A stretch of DNA of 64,000 bases from Serpens sp035497915 (GCF_035497915.1 NZ_DATJCS010000030.1:1-64000); one strand, 5' to 3'. Counted from the stretch's first letter, positions 26,971-36,642 are shown. Numbers and translations are program-made. Notes: a model not told the origin generated them from the letters alone.

Positions 26971-28737
26971 TTACGGCGTTACCCGCAATACCTCTTCCAC
27001 GGTGGTCAGCCCGGCGGCGATCTTGTGCGCGCCGGACAGCCGCAGGCTGCGCATGCCGTCCTTGAAGGCGGCGTGGCGCAGGGCGTTGAGGTCCATGTCC
27101 GGGTGGATCAGCGGCTTGAGCGCATCGCTCAGCTGCAGGATTTCATACACGCCGGCGCGGCCCCGGTAGCCGGTGTCGCGGCATTCCGCGCAGCCCACGG
27201 CGCGCTGGGCGCCAGCGGGCGGCGCCGCGCTCCAGGGTCGGGTCAGCGCCTGCCAGTCCGCCGGTGCAATCTGCGCCGGTGCCTTGCAGTGCGGGCACAA
27301 GGTGCGCACCAGGCGCTGCGCCATGATGCCGAGCAGCGTGGCCTTGAGCAGATAGTGCGGCACGCCCAGCTCCAGCAGGCGGGTGATGGCGCTGGGCGCG
27401 TCGTTGGTGTGCAGGCTGGACAGCACCAGGTGGCCGGTGAGCGCGGCCTGGATGGCCATCTCGGCGGTTTCCAGGTCGCGGATCTCGCCGATCATGATGA
27501 TGTCCGGGTCCTGGCGCATCAGCGCGCGCACGCCGCTGGCGAAGCCCAGGTCGATCTGAGGTTGTACCTGCATCTGGTTGAAGGTCGGCTCGATCATCTC
27601 GATCGGGTCTTCCAGGGTGCAGACGTTCACCTGCGGCGTGGCAAGCTGCTTGAGGGTGGTGTACAGCGTGGTGGTCTTGCCCGAGCCGGTGGGGCCGGTG
27701 ACCAGGATGATGCCGTGGGGCTGGCGGGTCATGGCCTGCCAGCGCTGCAGGTCTTCCGGGGAAAAGCCCAACTGATCGAAACTCTTGAGCAGCACCTCGG
27801 GGTCGAAGATGCGCATCACCATCTTCTCGCCGAAAGCGGTCGGCAGCGTGGACAGGCGCAGTTCCACCTCGCCGCCCTCCGGGGTGCGGGTCTTGATGCG
27901 ACCGTCCTGCGGCTTGCGCTTTTCCGCCACGTTCAGGCGGCCGAGGCTCTTCAGGCGGCTGATCACCGCCAGGGTCACCTGCGGCGGCAGCTGGTAGACG
28001 GTGTGCAGCACCCCGTCGATGCGAAAGCGCACCGTGCCCTGCTCGCGGCGCGGTTCGATGTGGATGTCGCTGGCGCGCTGCTGGTAGGCGTACTGGAACA
28101 GCCAGTCGACGATGTTGACGATGTGCGCGTCGTTGGCGTCCGGCTCCTGGTCGCTGGCGCCGAGGCTGAGCAACTGCTCGAAGTTGCCGATGCCGCTGAT
28201 CTTCTGATCCAGGCCGGCCGCGCCGCTCACCGAGCGGGCCAGGCGGTAGAACTCCTGGGTGTAGCGCTGGATGTCCGCCGGGTTGGCCACCACCCGGCGC
28301 AGCGGGCGCTTGAGCACATGCCGCAGGTCCGCTTCCCAGCCCTGTACGTAAGGCTCGGCGCTGGCGATGGTCACCGCTTCATTGTCCAGCGCGACGGCAA
28401 GAATGCGGTGACGCTGGGCGAAGGCATGGGACATCAGCGGAATCACGGCGGCGACGTCGATCTTCAGCGGGTCGATGCGCAGGTAGGACTGGCCGCTCTG
28501 CTCGGCCAGCCACAGGGTGAGGGTTTCCAGGTCCAGCGTGCGGCCGGGCTGGGCGAGGTCGTCCAGCTGCTGGGCGGCGATGATTTCCAGCGGGTGCGGG
28601 CGCCCCGTGGCGGCGCCCCGGCGCGCCAGGCACTGCTCGGCGCCGTCCTGGCTCAGGCGACCGCTGGCGACCAGCTCGCGCAGCAGGCCGCCGAGTTCCA
28701 GCCAGCGGTCGGCGATGGGCGGGGTGGAAGCGGACAT
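26971..28737 (-). CDS. GspE/PilB-type secretion ATPase, orphan
   Basis: 588 residues. An N-terminal MshEN-like domain (LRIDPLKIDVAAVIPLMS), the arginine-finger region SDIHIEPRREQ, Walker A GPTGSGKTTT, the Asp box TLEDPIEM, Walker B MIGEIRD, the His box SLHTNDAPSAITRL and a zinc tetracysteine (CPHC...CAEC). These define an assembly ATPase of type II secretion or type IV pili. No other secretion gene is nearby, so its partner machine is unknown. Orthologues occur as singletons at this locus in P. aeruginosa (PA5210, from memory). Confidence 0.9.
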   Translation of the reverse strand: MSASTPPIADRWLELGGLLRELVASGRLSQDGAEQCLARRGAATGRPHPLEIIAAQQLDDLAQPGRTLDLETLTLWLAEQSGQSYLRIDPLKIDVAAVIPLMSHAFAQRHRILAVALDNEAVTIASAEPYVQGWEADLRHVLKRPLRRVVANPADIQRYTQEFYRLARSVSGAAGLDQKISGIGNFEQLLSLGASDQEPDANDAHIVNIVDWLFQYAYQQRASDIHIEPRREQGTVRFRIDGVLHTVYQLPPQVTLAVISRLKSLGRLNVAEKRKPQDGRIKTRTPEGGEVELRLSTLPTAFGEKMVMRIFDPEVLLKSFDQLGFSPEDLQRWQAMTRQPHGIILVTGPTGSGKTTTLYTTLKQLATPQVNVCTLEDPIEMIEPTFNQMQVQPQIDLGFASGVRALMRQDPDIIMIGEIRDLETAEMAIQAALTGHLVLSSLHTNDAPSAITRLLELGVPHYLLKATLLGIMAQRLVRTLCPHCKAPAQIAPADWQALTRPWSAAPPAGAQRAVGCAECRDTGYRGRAGVYEILQLSDALKPLIHPDMDLNALRHAAFKDGMRSLRLSGAHKIAAGLTTVEEVLRVTP

Positions 28738-28845
28738 GGGCGGCTCCTGCTGAGAACGATGGTTCGGCAGGTTAGCGATTCGCCGTTAATGGAGCGGTGC
28801 GCCCTTGCACAGTCCGCGCGCGGGAGTGGCTCTTGTGGGAACGGC

Positions 28846-28905
28846 TGTAGGAGCGGCTTCAGCCGCGATGCGCCCCGAAAGCTCGCGGCTGAAGCCCCTC
28901 CTACA
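28846..28905. repeat. REP doublet (REPIN)
   Basis: TGTAGGAGCGGCTTCAGCCG and inverted CGGCTGAAGCCCCTCCTACA arms with a spacer of about 20 bases. One mismatch (CCC for CGC) breaks the right-arm stem. It lies between the start of the GspE-like gene and the stop of the CYTH-CHAD gene, unlike the other copies at convergent ends. Confidence 0.85.
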
Positions 28906-28920
28906 GGGGTTGTGCAGGCC

Positions 28921-30291
28921 TTACTTCAACGCCTTCCAGGCCTTGAGCATCCACACGCGCTTGGCCTGCTCGGCGCGGGCCGGCAGGGTGGTCTCGTCGT
29001 CAACGCCCACAGGTTGCACCGCCAGTTCATGCAGCTTGTGCAGCTCGCCGTACAGGCGGTCGGTCTCGGCCACCTCCAAGACGCCACGCGCCAGGCGCAG
29101 CCAGACCAGCATGCGTTCCAGGCGCGGCAGCTGCTCGGGCAGCTCGCTCGGCTGGCGCTGGTAATTCTCCAGCGGCAGGACGCCGATTTCCTCGTGCAGG
29201 AACTGGCTCAGCCAGCGGCCGATGGCCGCCGCGCCGGCGCGGGTGCCGCGCGGGTTGCGTTGTTGGGTCCAGCTGCGCGCGAGCAGCCAGTGCGCCAGTT
29301 GCAGCGAGAACAGGCCCCAGCGGGTGTCGTCCAGCTCGGCGGCGAACTGCTGCGGCGCGGCCTGGCGGGCCGCTTCGTCGAGCTGTCCGGCCGTCAGGCG
29401 CGGGCGCCAGTCGGCCAGCAGCGCATCCAGCGCCTCGCGCAGCGCGTGGCTGCTGACCCGCGGTGCGGCCTGGCCGAGGCTGCCGAGCAGGGCGCGCAGG
29501 TCGATCAGTTGCTGCAGCCACTGCTCCAGCAGTTTCCAATGGCCGGTGAAGCGGTACTGCTCGGCCAGCCGCTGGCTGCTGCCCAGCAGGTGCCAGGCCA
29601 GCGCCGCGAACACCTCGTCCAGCGGCTGTTCGGCGTGCAGCGCCGGCGCCGGCAGGCTCAGGCTGTAGCTGCCGGCGTCGAACAGCCGGTAGCCGCGCTC
29701 GGCCTTGCTGATGTCGCAGGGCACCAGCGGCAGGTCGGCCGCCAGGCCGATGGCCAGCTCCAGCAGCGCCTCGGGGCGGCCCTTGCGCAGCTCCAGCTCC
29801 AGCTCGCAGATCTCTTCCTCGCGACCGTCGGCCAGCACCTTGCCCAGGTCCAGGGCGGCCTCGATCAGCACCTCATCCTCCCCCTCGCCCCAGCCGATGT
29901 CGGCCTTTTCGCGCACGAAGTCGGTGGTGAACAGCGGCTGCAGGCTGGCCTTGTCCAGCTCGGCCAGGCTGGCCGGCCAGCAGTCGTCGCCAAGCAGCGC
30001 AGGGTCCAGCTCGGGGCGTTGCAGGTACCAGTCCCACTCGTTGCGCTCGGACAGCCCGGCCACGCTCTGGCCGCGGCTCTTCAGGGTCTGGATGAACTGC
30101 TCGCCGTCGCGGCGCAGGCGCAGCGCGACGCGCGCGTGAGCCAAGTCCCGGTTGGCGGTGTCGTAATACTGGTTGTACAGCTCGACGCGCTGCCAGCCGC
30201 TGCGGTTGCGCCCGGCCAGCAGCGGGTGGTCGCGCAGCGTCGCCAGGGTGGCGCGGCTGGCGCGCAGTTTGATCTCGGTTTCTTTGTTCAT
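28921..30291 (-). CDS. CYTH-CHAD domain protein, probable inorganic triphosphatase
   Basis: 456 residues. N-terminal CYTH (triphosphate tunnel) domain with the ExExK motif ETEIKL at residues 4-9, and basic strands such as RVALRLRRDG. The C-terminal CHAD domain (about 215-456) is helical and His/Arg-rich. E. coli YgiF of this architecture hydrolyses tripolyphosphate, and CHAD domains bind polyphosphate. Start MNKETEIK; the bases before it (CTCCTCC) are not a Shine-Dalgarno. It is divergent from a phosphate-uptake operon, consistent with a phosphate or polyphosphate role. Confidence 0.88.
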   Translation of the reverse strand: MNKETEIKLRASRATLATLRDHPLLAGRNRSGWQRVELYNQYYDTANRDLAHARVALRLRRDGEQFIQTLKSRGQSVAGLSERNEWDWYLQRPELDPALLGDDCWPASLAELDKASLQPLFTTDFVREKADIGWGEGEDEVLIEAALDLGKVLADGREEEICELELELRKGRPEALLELAIGLAADLPLVPCDISKAERGYRLFDAGSYSLSLPAPALHAEQPLDEVFAALAWHLLGSSQRLAEQYRFTGHWKLLEQWLQQLIDLRALLGSLGQAAPRVSSHALREALDALLADWRPRLTAGQLDEAARQAAPQQFAAELDDTRWGLFSLQLAHWLLARSWTQQRNPRGTRAGAAAIGRWLSQFLHEEIGVLPLENYQRQPSELPEQLPRLERMLVWLRLARGVLEVAETDRLYGELHKLHELAVQPVGVDDETTLPARAEQAKRVWMLKAWKALK

Positions 30292-30407
30292 GGAGGAGTC
30301 TCGCGAAAATGGCGTGCATTGTACGGGCAGCACGGGCGGCGGGCGTCACATGCGTAAAATTGTTTCAGATCAGTGACGCGAACTGGCCGGCAACGCGAGG
30401 CGGCTCT

Positions 30408-30413
30408 TATAAT
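30408..30413 (+). promoter_or_regulatory. Consensus -10 of the DUF47-pit operon
   Basis: A perfect TATAAT lies 29 bases upstream of the DUF47 start codon. The -35 region is weak (CTGGCC near 30383). No Pho box is obvious by eye. Confidence 0.55.
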
Positions 30414-30441
30414 CCGGCATCTTTCAAACAGGGTCCCCCCT

Positions 30442-31119
30442 ATGCCAACCAACCCCTTCGTCAGCCTGTTCGGGCGTTCGCCCATCGGCCCCATGCAGCA
30501 GCATATGGCCAAGGCGCACGAATGCGCGGCTCAACTGGTCCCCTTCTTCCAGGCGGTGATCGCCGAGGACTGGGAGCGCGTCGAGCAGCTCCAGAAGGAC
30601 ATGGCCCGGATGGAGAACGAGGCCGACAAGCTCAAGAAGGACGTTCGCCAGCACCTGCCCAAGAGCCTGTTCCTGCCGGTGCCGCGTTCGGACCTGCTCG
30701 ATCTGCTCAGCGTGCAGGACAAGATTCCCAACCGCGCCAAGGACATCGCCGGGCTGATGCTCGGGCGCACCATGGTCATCCCCCAGCCGCTGCAGGCGCC
30801 GATGCTGAACTATGTCAGCCGCTGCGTCGAAGCCAGTGCCCAGGCGCTCAAGGCGCTCAAGGAGCTGGATGGGCTGCTGGAGACCGGTTTCAGCGGTCGC
30901 GAGGTGGCGCTGGTCGAAAAGATGGTCGAGGAACTCGAGGAAATCGAGCGCGACACCGATCGCATGCAGATCACCATTCGGCGCGCGCTGTATGCGCTGG
31001 AAAAGGACCTTCCGCCCGTCGATGTGATGTTCATGTACAAGATCATCGAGTGGGTCGGCGACGTGGCCGACCGCGCCGAGCGTGTCGGCAATCGTCTGGA
31101 ACAACTGCTGGCGCGCTAA
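30442..31119 (+). CDS. DUF47 (TIGR00153) PhoU-like protein
   Basis: 225 residues, all-helical, with PhoU-like repeats: ARMENEADKLKKDVRQHLP and ELEEIERDTDRMQITIRRAL. NPFVSLFGRSPIGPMQQH is the TIGR00153 opening. Proteins of this family pair with Pit transporters and probably regulate them. The pit gene follows 39 bases downstream. No conventional RBS is seen; the spacer is C-rich (GGGTCCCCCCT). Confidence 0.88.
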   Translation: MPTNPFVSLFGRSPIGPMQQHMAKAHECAAQLVPFFQAVIAEDWERVEQLQKDMARMENEADKLKKDVRQHLPKSLFLPVPRSDLLDLLSVQDKIPNRAKDIAGLMLGRTMVIPQPLQAPMLNYVSRCVEASAQALKALKELDGLLETGFSGREVALVEKMVEELEEIERDTDRMQITIRRALYALEKDLPPVDVMFMYKIIEWVGDVADRAERVGNRLEQLLAR

Positions 31120-31158
31120 GCGCCAGCGTCCTTTTTAGGTATTCACAGGTAATTCGTT

Positions 31159-32424
31159 ATGTCTCTTGTCGCGGACTACGGCTTCGTGCTGCTGGTGCTC
31201 GCCTGCGCGTTCGGTTTCTTCATGGCCTGGGGGGTTGGCGCCAACGACGTGGCCAACGCCATGGGCACTTCGGTCGGTTCCAAGGCACTGACCATCAAGC
31301 AGGCGATCCTCATCGCCATGGTCTTCGAGTTCTGCGGGGCCTACTTCGCCGGCGGTGAAGTGACCGAAACCATCAAGAACGGCATCCTCGACGCCAGCGA
31401 GATTCCTCCGGACCTGTTCATCCTCGGCATGATGTCCTCGGTGCTGGCTGCCGGCGCCTGGCTGCTGATCGCCTCGGTGAAAGGCTGGCCGGTCTCCACC
31501 ACCCACTCCATCGTCGGCGCGGTGATCGGCTTCGGCGCGGTCGGCGTGTCGGTCGACGCGGTGCACTGGGAAGCCATCGGCCCGATCGTCGCCAGCTGGG
31601 TGGTGACGCCGTTCATGTCCGGGGTGATCGCCTTCGGCCTGTTCATGAGCGTGCAGGCGCTGATCATGAACACCGATAACCCCTTCCAGAAGGCCAAGCG
31701 CTACGTGCCGGTGTACATGTTCCTGACCGGCTTCATGGTCTCGATCATGACCTTCAGCAAGGGCCTCAAGCACGTCGGCATCAACCTGAGCGGCGCCGAG
31801 AGCCTGCTGTTCTCGCTGGGCATCGGCGCCCTGGTGGCGCTGCTGGGCATCGCCCTGCTCAGCCGCATCCAGGTGGACGAGGAAGCCGACAAGACCTTCC
31901 ACTACGCCAGCGTCGAGAAGGTCTTTGCGGTGCTGATGATCTTCACCGCCTGCTCGATGGCCTTCGCCCACGGCGCCAACGACGTGGCCAACGCGGTCGG
32001 CCCGCTGGCCGCCGTGGTCGGCGCCATCGAGGCCGGCGGCAACATGATGGTCGGCGCCAAGTCCGCCGTGCCGGGCTGGGTGCTGCTGCTGGGCGCCATC
32101 GGCATCGTGGTCGGCCTGGCCACCTATGGCTGGCGGGTGATTGCCACCATCGGCAAGGGCATCACCGAGCTGACCCCCAGCCGTGGCTTCGCCGCCGAGC
32201 TGGCCACGGCCACCACCGTGGTCGGCGCTTCCGCCCTCGGCCTGCCGATCTCCACCACCCACACCCTGGTGGGCGCGGTACTGGGCATCGGCATTGCGCG
32301 CGGTATCGGCGCCTTGAACCTGGGCGTGATCGGCAAGATCTTCACCTCCTGGCTGGTGACCCTGCCGGTGGGCGCGGCCTTCTCGATCCTGTTCTTCCTG
32401 ATCTTCCGCGCGATCTTCATCTGA
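31159..32424 (+). CDS. pit: Inorganic phosphate transporter, Pit family
   Basis: 421 residues with about ten membrane helices. Two PHO4 signatures appear as inverted repeats: WGVGANDVANAMGTSVGS near residue 21 and FAHGANDVANAVGPLAAV near residue 272. PVSTTHSIVG and LPISTTHTLVG are the repeated helix motifs. Low-affinity phosphate symporter of the inner membrane. It is followed by a strong terminator. Confidence 0.93.
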   Translation: MSLVADYGFVLLVLACAFGFFMAWGVGANDVANAMGTSVGSKALTIKQAILIAMVFEFCGAYFAGGEVTETIKNGILDASEIPPDLFILGMMSSVLAAGAWLLIASVKGWPVSTTHSIVGAVIGFGAVGVSVDAVHWEAIGPIVASWVVTPFMSGVIAFGLFMSVQALIMNTDNPFQKAKRYVPVYMFLTGFMVSIMTFSKGLKHVGINLSGAESLLFSLGIGALVALLGIALLSRIQVDEEADKTFHYASVEKVFAVLMIFTACSMAFAHGANDVANAVGPLAAVVGAIEAGGNMMVGAKSAVPGWVLLLGAIGIVVGLATYGWRVIATIGKGITELTPSRGFAAELATATTVVGASALGLPISTTHTLVGAVLGIGIARGIGALNLGVIGKIFTSWLVTLPVGAAFSILFFLIFRAIFI

Positions 32425-32434
32425 TCGCCCGCGC

Positions 32435-32466
32435 AGACGCCATGCCTCGCCGGCATGGCGTCTTTC
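32435..32466 (+). terminator. Intrinsic terminator after pit
   Basis: AGACGCCATGCC (32435-32446) pairs perfectly with GGCATGGCGTCT (32452-32463) across a 5-base loop, followed by a short T-run (TCTTTCGT). It ends the DUF47-pit operon before argE. Confidence 0.8.
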
Positions 32467-32510
32467 GTGCTTCACTCCGCGCTGGTTGACCGCACGCACG
32501 GAGATGGTCG

Positions 32511-33662
32511 ATGTCCCTTCCCTCGCTTGAGCAGCAATTCGCCGCGCTGATCGCCGCGTCCTCGGTGAGCTGCACCCAGCCGTCCCTCGATCAGTCCAAC
32601 CGCGAGGTCATCGCCCTGCTTGAGGGCTGGCTCAGCGCCCTGGGCTTTCAGTGCGACGTCCAGCAGGTGCAGCCCGGCAAGTTCAACCTGCTGGCCAGCC
32701 GCGGCAGCGGTCCCGGCGGGCTGGTGCTGGCCGGGCACAGCGACACCGTGCCCTGCGATCCGGCGCTATGGCGCAGCGATCCCTGGCGGCTGAGTGAACG
32801 CGACGGCCGCTGGTACGGACTGGGCGCCTGCGACATGAAGGGTTTCTTCGCGTTGGTGATCGAGGCCGTGCGCGGCCTGCTCGATCAGCCGTTCCGCCAG
32901 CCGCTGATCATTCTCGCCACCTGCGACGAGGAAAGCTCCATGAGTGGCGCCCGCGCGCTGGCCGACGCGGGCCGGCCGCTGGGTCGCGCGGCGCTGATCG
33001 GCGAGCCGACCGGGCTCAAACCCATCCGCCTGCACAAGGGCGTGATGATGGAGCGTCTGGAGATCATCGGGCAGAGCGGCCACAGCTCCGACCCAAGCCT
33101 CGGCCACAGCGCGCTGGAAGCCATGCACGCGGCCATCGGCGAGCTGCTGGCGCTGCGTACCGAATGGCAGCGCGAGCACCACAACGGCCTGTTCCGGGTG
33201 GCGGTGCCGACCCTCAACCTCGGCTGCATCCACGGCGGCGACAACCCCAACCGCATCTGCGGGCGCTGTGCGCTGGACTTCGACCTGCGCCCCTTGCCCG
33301 GCATGCACGCCGAGAGCCTGCGCGCGGCGATCCGCGAGCGGCTGCGGCCAGTGGCCGAGCGGCATCAGGTGCGCATGGACTTCGCCCCGCTGTTCCCCGA
33401 GCTGCCGCCCTTCGAGGAACCCGCCGACAGCGAGCTGGTGCGCCTGGCCGAGCGCCTCACCGGGCACGCCGCCGAAGCGGTGGCGTTCGGCACCGAGGCG
33501 CCGTATCTTCAGCGCCTCGGTTGCCAGACCCTGGTGCTCGGCCCCGGCGACATCGACTGCGCCCACCAGCCGGACGAATACCTGGCCCTGGAGCGCATCG
33601 AGCCGACCGTGCAACTGCTGCGCCGGCTGATCGAGCACTACTGCCTGCAACCCATCGTCTGA
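32511..33662 (+). CDS. argE: Acetylornithine deacetylase ArgE
   Basis: 383 residues, M20 metallopeptidase fold. Releases acetate from N2-acetylornithine in arginine synthesis. Metal and catalytic motifs: LAGHSDTVP, GLGACDMKGF, CDEESSMSGA and, near the C-terminus, FGTEAPYLQRLG. GGAG is 6 bases before the ATG. argA follows 26 bases later, which supports ArgE over the related succinyl-diaminopimelate desuccinylase. Confidence 0.93.
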   Translation: MSLPSLEQQFAALIAASSVSCTQPSLDQSNREVIALLEGWLSALGFQCDVQQVQPGKFNLLASRGSGPGGLVLAGHSDTVPCDPALWRSDPWRLSERDGRWYGLGACDMKGFFALVIEAVRGLLDQPFRQPLIILATCDEESSMSGARALADAGRPLGRAALIGEPTGLKPIRLHKGVMMERLEIIGQSGHSSDPSLGHSALEAMHAAIGELLALRTEWQREHHNGLFRVAVPTLNLGCIHGGDNPNRICGRCALDFDLRPLPGMHAESLRAAIRERLRPVAERHQVRMDFAPLFPELPPFEEPADSELVRLAERLTGHAAEAVAFGTEAPYLQRLGCQTLVLGPGDIDCAHQPDEYLALERIEPTVQLLRRLIEHYCLQPIV

Positions 33663-33688
33663 CGCCTCATCCGACAGGTCACTTTTCC

Positions 33689-34993
33689 ATGCACGACTAC
33701 GTCAGCTGGCTCCGCAATTCCTCGCCCTACATCAATGCGCACCGCGAGCGCACCTTCGTGGTGATGCTGCCGGGCGATGCCGTCGAGCACGCCAACTTCG
33801 GCAACATCGTCCACGACCTGGTGCTGCTGCACAGCCTGGGCGTGCGCCTGGTGCTGGTGCATGGCTCGCGCCCGCAGATCGAGGCGCGCCTGGCGCAGCG
33901 CGGGCTGACGCCGCGCTTCCACCAGGGCCTGCGCATCACCGACCAGCCGACGCTGGAGTGCGTGATCGATGCGGTCGGCCAGCTGCGCATCGCCATCGAG
34001 GCGCGGCTGTCCATGGACATGGCCGCCTCGCCGATGCAGGGCGCGCGGCTGCGCGTCACCGGCGGCAACTTCGTCACCGCGCGGCCGATCGGCGTGCTGG
34101 ATGGCGTCGACTACCAGCACACCGGCGAGGTGCGGCGCGTCGACCGCAAGGGTATTGGCCGCCAGCTGGACGAGCGCAGCATCGTGCTGCTCTCCTCGCT
34201 CGGCTATTCGCCCACCGGGGAGATCTTCAACCTGGCCTGCGAGGACGTCGCCACCCGCGCCGCCATCGAGCTGGGTGCCGACAAGCTGCTGCTGTTCGGC
34301 GCCGAACAGGGCCTGCTGGACGCGGACGGACGGCTGATTCGCGAGCTGCGCCCGCAGCAGGTGCCGCAGCACCTGGAACGGCTTGGCGTCAGCTACCAGG
34401 CCAGCCTGCTCAAGGCCGCCGCCAGCGCCTGCCGGGGCGGGGTCAATCGCTGCCACATGGTCAGCTACGCCCAGGATGGCGCGCTGCTCAACGAACTGTT
34501 CACCCGCGACGGCAGCGGCACGCTGATCGACCAGGAACAGTTCGAATCGCTGCGCGAGGCGACCATCGCCGACGTCGGCGGGCTGCTGGAGCTGATCCGC
34601 CCGCTGGAGGAGCAGGGCATCCTGGTGCGCCGTTCCCGGGAAGTGCTGGAGCGCGAGATCGGCCAGTTCAGCGTGGTGGAGCGCGACGGCCTGATCATCG
34701 CCTGCGCCGCGCTGTATCCGGTGCCGGATTCCGACTGGGGCGAGCTGGCCTGCCTGGCGGTGCATCCCGACTACCGGCATGGCCATCGCGGCGATGCGCT
34801 GCTCGAGCGCATCCAGGAGCGCGCTCGCGCGCTGGGTCTGAAGACCCTGTTCGTGCTCACCACGCGCACCGCCCACTGGTTCCAGGAGCGCGGCTTCCAG
34901 GCCAGCGGCGTGGAACGCCTGCCGGCCGCGCGCGCCTCGCTGTACAACTATCAGCGCCAGTCGAAGGTGTTCGAAAAGCGCCTGGACCCGTAG
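33689..34993 (+). CDS. argA: Amino-acid N-acetyltransferase ArgA
   Basis: 434 residues. The first enzyme of arginine synthesis, N-acetylglutamate synthase. An amino-acid-kinase-like domain (LVLVHGSRPQIEARL, RRVDRKGIGRQLDE) binds the regulator arginine, and a C-terminal GNAT domain (GELACLAVHPDYRHGHRGDA) holds acetyl-CoA. ATG 33689 gives the standard start MHDYVSWLRNSSPYINAHR. It is probably co-transcribed with argE. Confidence 0.95.
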   Translation: MHDYVSWLRNSSPYINAHRERTFVVMLPGDAVEHANFGNIVHDLVLLHSLGVRLVLVHGSRPQIEARLAQRGLTPRFHQGLRITDQPTLECVIDAVGQLRIAIEARLSMDMAASPMQGARLRVTGGNFVTARPIGVLDGVDYQHTGEVRRVDRKGIGRQLDERSIVLLSSLGYSPTGEIFNLACEDVATRAAIELGADKLLLFGAEQGLLDADGRLIRELRPQQVPQHLERLGVSYQASLLKAAASACRGGVNRCHMVSYAQDGALLNELFTRDGSGTLIDQEQFESLREATIADVGGLLELIRPLEEQGILVRRSREVLEREIGQFSVVERDGLIIACAALYPVPDSDWGELACLAVHPDYRHGHRGDALLERIQERARALGLKTLFVLTTRTAHWFQERGFQASGVERLPAARASLYNYQRQSKVFEKRLDP

Positions 34994-35097
34994 CGCGACA
35001 CGTCGGGCTTGTCGCACAATAATGGCGCTATGACATCGGACATGGCGGGCATCTTGCCGCCCGCCACCCTTCAACGGAACGAAGAGAAGCCCCCTCA

Positions 35098-36642
35098 ATG
35101 CGTCAGCATCTTACTGTCACGCGCAAACTCGGCCTGGGTTTCGGCCTGCTGCTGGTTCTTTCCCTGATGCTGGCGTCAGTGGGCTTTTCCGGTCTGCACA
35201 GCAGCGGGGAGTCCTTTGCGCGCATCGGCCAGGTCAGCCTGCTGTTCGATGAAAGCGTCTACGCCCGCGAAGCCAACTTCAATTTCGCCCTCACCCGCGC
35301 CCCCGAGCATGTTGCGCAGCACGACGAGCACCTGGCGGAATTGCGCAAGGTGCTCGGCGGCATTCTCGCCGGCATCGCCAGCGGCGACTGGCCAGCCGAG
35401 GACCAGGCGGCCGCGCAGGCCCTGCAGGCCGGGCTGGAGGGCTATGCCCAGCGGCGCCGTCAGGCGCAGGACACTGCCGCCGTGCAGGCCGCCAACGAAC
35501 AGCTGCTCAGCCTGCAGGATGGCATCAATACCCTGTATTACGCCGAGGAAGCGCGCGGCGCCGAGCGGGTGCGGCAGACCGGCACCCTGCTGGCGGTGAT
35601 CACCCTGGTGGCGCTGCTGATCGGCGCGCTGACCGCGCTGGGTATCGGCCGCCACCTGATCCTGCCCCTGCAGCAGGCCGTGCAGGCCGCCAAGCGCATC
35701 GCCGAGGGCGACCTCACCGTCGAACTGCACAGCGCGCGGGGCGATGAACTGGGGGTGTTGCTGCGCGCGCTGAACGACATGAGCCACAGCCTGCGCACGG
35801 TGATCGGCAAGATCGGCAGCGGCTCCGAACGCCTGGCCACCTCGGTCACCCAGATGGCCGCCGTCAGCCAGGAGACCCTGGCCGGCATTTCCCTGCAGCG
35901 CAGTGAAACCGACCGGGTCAACCGCGCCATGCACGAGCTGTCGCGCACCGTGGGAGACGTGGAACGCAACGCCGAAGGCGCCGCCGAAGCGGCCCGCGAC
36001 GCGGACCGGCAGGCGCAGGGCGCCGCCGGGCTGTCGCGCCAGGCGCTCGGGCAGATCGAGGCGCTGGCCCGGGAAGTCGACCAGGCGGCCGGCTCGATGA
36101 CCCGCCTGCAGCAGGAAAGCGAACGCATCGGCGGAGTGCTGGGCGTGATCAAGGCCGTTGCCGACCAGACCAACCTGCTGGCGCTCAATGCGGCCATCGA
36201 GGCGGCGCGCGCCGGCGAGGCCGGTCGCGGCTTCGCGGTGGTGGCCGACGAGGTGCGCAGCCTGGCGCAGCGTACCCAGCAGTCCTCGGCGGAAATCGAT
36301 CAGTTGATCGCCGCGCTGCAGGAGATTGCCATGCACAGCGCGCAGAGCATGCGCGCCAGCGTCGAGCAGACCCGCCTGAGTGTCGATGGCGTGCGCAACA
36401 TGGGCGCCTCGCTGGACACCATCACCCGGCAGGTGGCTGACATCCAGCAGGTGAGCTCGCGGATCCAGAGCGCCGCCGGCGAACAGAACGGCATGGCCGA
36501 CGAGGTCAATCGCAGCGTGTCGAGCGTGCGCGAGGCCGCCGAGCGCTCGGCACGCGCCTCGGAGGAGATGACGGCCGCCAGTGGCGAGCTGGAACGCCTG
36601 GGCAACGACCTGAAGGTGCTGGTCGGGCACTTCCGCACCTGA
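35098..36642 (+). CDS. Methyl-accepting chemotaxis protein
   Basis: 514 residues. TM1 (about 12-34), a periplasmic helical sensor of about 125 residues, TM2 (about 163-185), a HAMP domain (about 186-240) and a signalling domain containing the invariant hairpin tip DQTNLLALNAAIEAARAGE. No C-terminal CheR-tethering pentapeptide is present. The ligand is unknown. It sits alone between argA and gshA. Its stop codon lies inside a hairpin shared with the convergent gshA stop. Confidence 0.93.
   Translation: MRQHLTVTRKLGLGFGLLLVLSLMLASVGFSGLHSSGESFARIGQVSLLFDESVYAREANFNFALTRAPEHVAQHDEHLAELRKVLGGILAGIASGDWPAEDQAAAQALQAGLEGYAQRRRQAQDTAAVQAANEQLLSLQDGINTLYYAEEARGAERVRQTGTLLAVITLVALLIGALTALGIGRHLILPLQQAVQAAKRIAEGDLTVELHSARGDELGVLLRALNDMSHSLRTVIGKIGSGSERLATSVTQMAAVSQETLAGISLQRSETDRVNRAMHELSRTVGDVERNAEGAAEAARDADRQAQGAAGLSRQALGQIEALAREVDQAAGSMTRLQQESERIGGVLGVIKAVADQTNLLALNAAIEAARAGEAGRGFAVVADEVRSLAQRTQQSSAEIDQLIAALQEIAMHSAQSMRASVEQTRLSVDGVRNMGASLDTITRQVADIQQVSSRIQSAAGEQNGMADEVNRSVSSVREAAERSARASEEMTAASGELERLGNDLKVLVGHFRT

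Noticed and set aside
27025..30357. 1110-codon plus-strand open frame
   Set aside because: Antisense to the GspE-like and CYTH-CHAD genes and to a REP doublet; composition is shadow-like with no recognisable motif.
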